The notes under the pieces were generated by a model. It was given only the letters and a program-made list of their open reading frames with translations, was not told the DNA's origin and made no database searches. Both the position numbers and the translations under genes were made by a program. From Castellaniella sp049651205 (GTDB lineage Bacteria; Pseudomonadota; Gammaproteobacteria; Burkholderiales; Burkholderiaceae_B), in the NCBI RefSeq assembly GCF_049651205.1, contig NZ_JBASBR010000004.1, forward strand, positions 1 through 64,000: a stretch of DNA of 64,000 nt, written 5' to 3'. Every line of letters starts with the position of its first letter. The first letter of the stretch is position 1. Below, piece by piece: positions 62,237 to 64,000 of the stretch.

Positions 62237-63586
62237 ATGTCCAATCATTCGCACCATGTTTTCGAATTTATTCATGCGCTGCGCTTTGAAGATCTGCTGC
62301 AAGCCGGGGTATTGCAGGCACGCCGATGCCTGCTGGACTTGTGCGGCGTCGCCGCTGCAGGAACAGTCACCCCTCTTTCAAAAATCATGCGCCAGCATGC
62401 GGCCACACAATACGGCGCCACAACACACAGTGCCCGGATGCTGTTCGATGGCCGATCTGTCAGCCTTCCGGGCATGGTGTTGGCCGGTGCGGCAACGATC
62501 GACAGCATCGACGCCCACGACGGCCATGTCCTTACCAAGGGCCATGTTGGCGTCACCATCCTGCCTGTCACGGCCGCCTTGGCGGATGCCGGCCTGATCA
62601 GGAACGGCCGCGAGTTTCTGACCACCCTGGCGCTGGGCTACGAAATCGCCACACGTGCGGGGGTGGCCCTGCATGCCACCGCTTGTGATTACCACACCTC
62701 CGGTGCCTGGAACGCGCTCGGCGCGGCCGCGCTGACAGCCCGTGCCCTGGCACTGGACACGAATCGCACGCGAGAGGCACTGGGTATTGCCGAATACTTC
62801 GGCCCGCGCAGTCAGATGATGCGTTGCATCGATCATCCGACCATGGTGAAAGATGGCTCTGCCTGGGGCGCCATGGCCGGCGTATCGGCAGCCCTACTGG
62901 CCGCCGACGGCTTCACAGGCGCACCCGCCGTGACAATGGAAGACCAAACGGTGGCATCCTTCTGGCAGGATACGGGCAGACGGTGGGCAATCATGGAACA
63001 GTATTTCAAACCCTACCCCGTCTGCCGCTGGGCGCAGCCTGCCGTTGAAGCAGCACTGTCCCTGGCTCGCACCCACGCCCTGCAGGCAGCCGATATTGCC
63101 GAGATCCGGATTTCAACATTCTACGAAGCCTCGCGTCTGGCCACACGTCACCCGGACACCACAGAGCAAGCACAGTACAGCCTGCCATTCCCGGTTGCTT
63201 CCGCCCTATGCCATCAACGGCTAGGCGCCGGGGAAATCAACGGACCAGCATTGCAAGACCCTGAGGTCTGGCGACTCAGCGAAGAAATGGTGATCACCGA
63301 AAACGCGTCATATAGCCAACGTTTCCCCGCCGAGCGCTGGGCGGACGCAACGATCATCCTGCACGATGGGCGCACACTGCAATCCGGCCCCCACACGGCA
63401 CGCGGCGACGCAGAAGCGCCGCTTACGGACACGGAAGTGGCCGATAAATTCTTGGCATTGGCTGAACCGGTGTTGGGCCAGGTACGCTGCCGACAATTGC
63501 AGCAAACGATCGACACCTTGGGCGATGACGACGCCGAAGGCCCCGTGCTAAATACACTGCTGGATCTGATACTCACGGCCACCTGA
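62237..63586 (+). CDS. MmgE/PrpD family protein
   Basis: This 449-residue protein has the all-helical fold-type sequence of the 2-methylcitrate dehydratase/cis-aconitate decarboxylase/iminodisuccinate epimerase family (SIDAHDGHVLTKGHVGVTILP, and FKPYPVCRWAQPAVEAAL). The active-site region around DAHDGH and KPYPVCRW is intact. The reaction is not deducible from sequence: members dehydrate, decarboxylate or epimerise hydroxy- or amino-acids. It is the last gene of the run. Confidence 0.9.
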   Translation: MSNHSHHVFEFIHALRFEDLLQAGVLQARRCLLDLCGVAAAGTVTPLSKIMRQHAATQYGATTHSARMLFDGRSVSLPGMVLAGAATIDSIDAHDGHVLTKGHVGVTILPVTAALADAGLIRNGREFLTTLALGYEIATRAGVALHATACDYHTSGAWNALGAAALTARALALDTNRTREALGIAEYFGPRSQMMRCIDHPTMVKDGSAWGAMAGVSAALLAADGFTGAPAVTMEDQTVASFWQDTGRRWAIMEQYFKPYPVCRWAQPAVEAALSLARTHALQAADIAEIRISTFYEASRLATRHPDTTEQAQYSLPFPVASALCHQRLGAGEINGPALQDPEVWRLSEEMVITENASYSQRFPAERWADATIILHDGRTLQSGPHTARGDAEAPLTDTEVADKFLALAEPVLGQVRCRQLQQTIDTLGDDDAEGPVLNTLLDLILTAT

Positions 63587-63632
63587 ACAGGCAGTACATT
63601 CCAAACCCCATAATGGGGCTCACCCGACACCC

Positions 63633-63668
63633 AAAAAAGAAGGGGCGGGAATGTATCCCCGCCCCTTC
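63633..63668 (-). terminator. Terminator of acs
   Basis: On the minus strand AAGGGGCGGGG pairs with CCCGCCCCTT around a 7-nt loop and runs into a T tract. It lies 46 bases beyond the acs stop. Confidence 0.88.
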
Positions 63669-63713
63669 GGCTGTGCCCGGTGCGCTGGATCACAGCGCAT
63701 CGGTCGACACTCT

Positions 63714-64000
63714 TTACTGCACCTTGGCCAACTGATCCAGGATGCCAGGATTCTCCAGCGTGGAGACGTCCTGAGTGATGGGCTCGCCCTTGGCGACAAC
63801 ACGCAGCAGACGGCGCATGATCTTGCCCGAACGCGTCTTGGGCAGGTTCTCGCCAAAGCGGATTTCACGCGGCTTGGCAATGGGGCCAATCTCTTTGGCC
63901 ACCCAATCGCGCAGCAGCTTGGCCATTGCGACAGCCTCATCGCCTTTTGGCAGCGGCCCATTGAGCACCACAAAGGCCACCACGGCTTCGCCGGTTGTAT
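63714..64000 (-). CDS. acs: Acetyl-CoA synthetase, C-terminal part (cut by window end)
   Basis: This is the last 95 or so residues of an ANL-family ligase, read into the window edge. The C-terminal domain carries LPKTRSGKIMRRLLR, in which the Lys of SGK is the catalytic lysine regulated by acetylation in Acs. The segment GEPITQDVSTLENPG matches the end of acetate-CoA ligase. It would make acetyl-CoA from acetate, ATP and CoA. The 5' part lies outside the window. Confidence 0.93.
   Translation of the reverse strand, partial: TTGEAVVAFVVLNGPLPKGDEAVAMAKLLRDWVAKEIGPIAKPREIRFGENLPKTRSGKIMRRLLRVVAKGEPITQDVSTLENPGILDQLAKVQ

Noticed and set aside
63606..63618. CCCCATAATGGGG stem after MmgE/PrpD as a terminator
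   Set aside because: The 5-bp stem is short and no T tract follows; the nearby strong stem belongs to the opposite-strand acs gene.

Overview
The window is chromosomal DNA of about 60% GC from a betaproteobacterium, most likely Burkholderiales and probably Alcaligenaceae (Bordetella/Advenella/Castellaniella side). The support is the tmRNA tag ANDERFALAA, the gene orders leuS-lptE-holA-proA-hemJ and pyrG-kdsA-eno-ftsB, a Tat-exported branched-chain-type binding protein, and the general gene complement. The genus is inference; no database was searched.

Layout. 1-635: the 3' end of an ISL3-family insertion sequence lies just beyond the 3' end of a complete tmRNA gene on the minus strand. 755-9680: a dienelactone-hydrolase-like enzyme, a small secreted protein, a divergent pirin/LysR pair, lipA, a GT-C glycosyltransferase, a PAS-GGDEF-EAL protein and ribA. 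9799-14689: a complete branched-chain-amino-acid-type ABC transporter operon on the minus strand, with permease and ATPase fused in one polypeptide. 15119-20464: HIT protein, DUF945 protein, 3-hydroxyisobutyrate-dehydrogenase-like enzyme, ispH-fkpB, radC and rpmE2. 20593-29896: a second GT-C protein, a MATE exporter, a ProVWX betaine importer, cyclopropane fatty acid synthase and a Bcr-type exporter. 29977-41515: rpmB-rpmG, leuS, lptE, holA, proA, hemJ, a THUMP rRNA methyltransferase with a long Arg/Ser/Pro tail, a 62-residue protein behind a palindromic promoter, an RDD protein, hslO and an orphan TadE-like protein. 41567-53808: ftsB, eno, kdsA, pyrG, a MarR/MFS pair, aminopeptidase P, a CoA-transferase pair, thioesterase, ETF-ubiquinone oxidoreductase and marC.

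The most distinctive part is 53890-63586, nine genes on the plus strand. They encode a GATase1-AraC regulator of the GbdR/CdhR type; a full OpuC/Yeh-type importer for quaternary-amine osmolytes (permease, ATPase with a C-terminal regulatory region, permease, binding protein); a nitrilase-superfamily hydrolase; an acyl-CoA dehydrogenase; an AMP-forming acyl-CoA ligase; and an MmgE/PrpD protein. Transport genes overlap or nearly abut, and the enzymes follow at short gaps. I read this as an inducible uptake-and-catabolism unit for a carboxylated, probably quaternary-amine compound of the carnitine or butyrobetaine kind. The MmgE/PrpD and nitrilase members do not fit the described carnitine, betaine or butyrobetaine routes, so this is the best candidate for an undescribed pathway. 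Electrons from the dehydrogenase could reach the quinone pool through the ETF-ubiquinone oxidoreductase at 51397-53043. The window ends inside acetyl-CoA synthetase (acs, minus strand).

The remainder is ordinary housekeeping. I saw no CRISPR array, tRNA, rRNA, prophage or plasmid functions.
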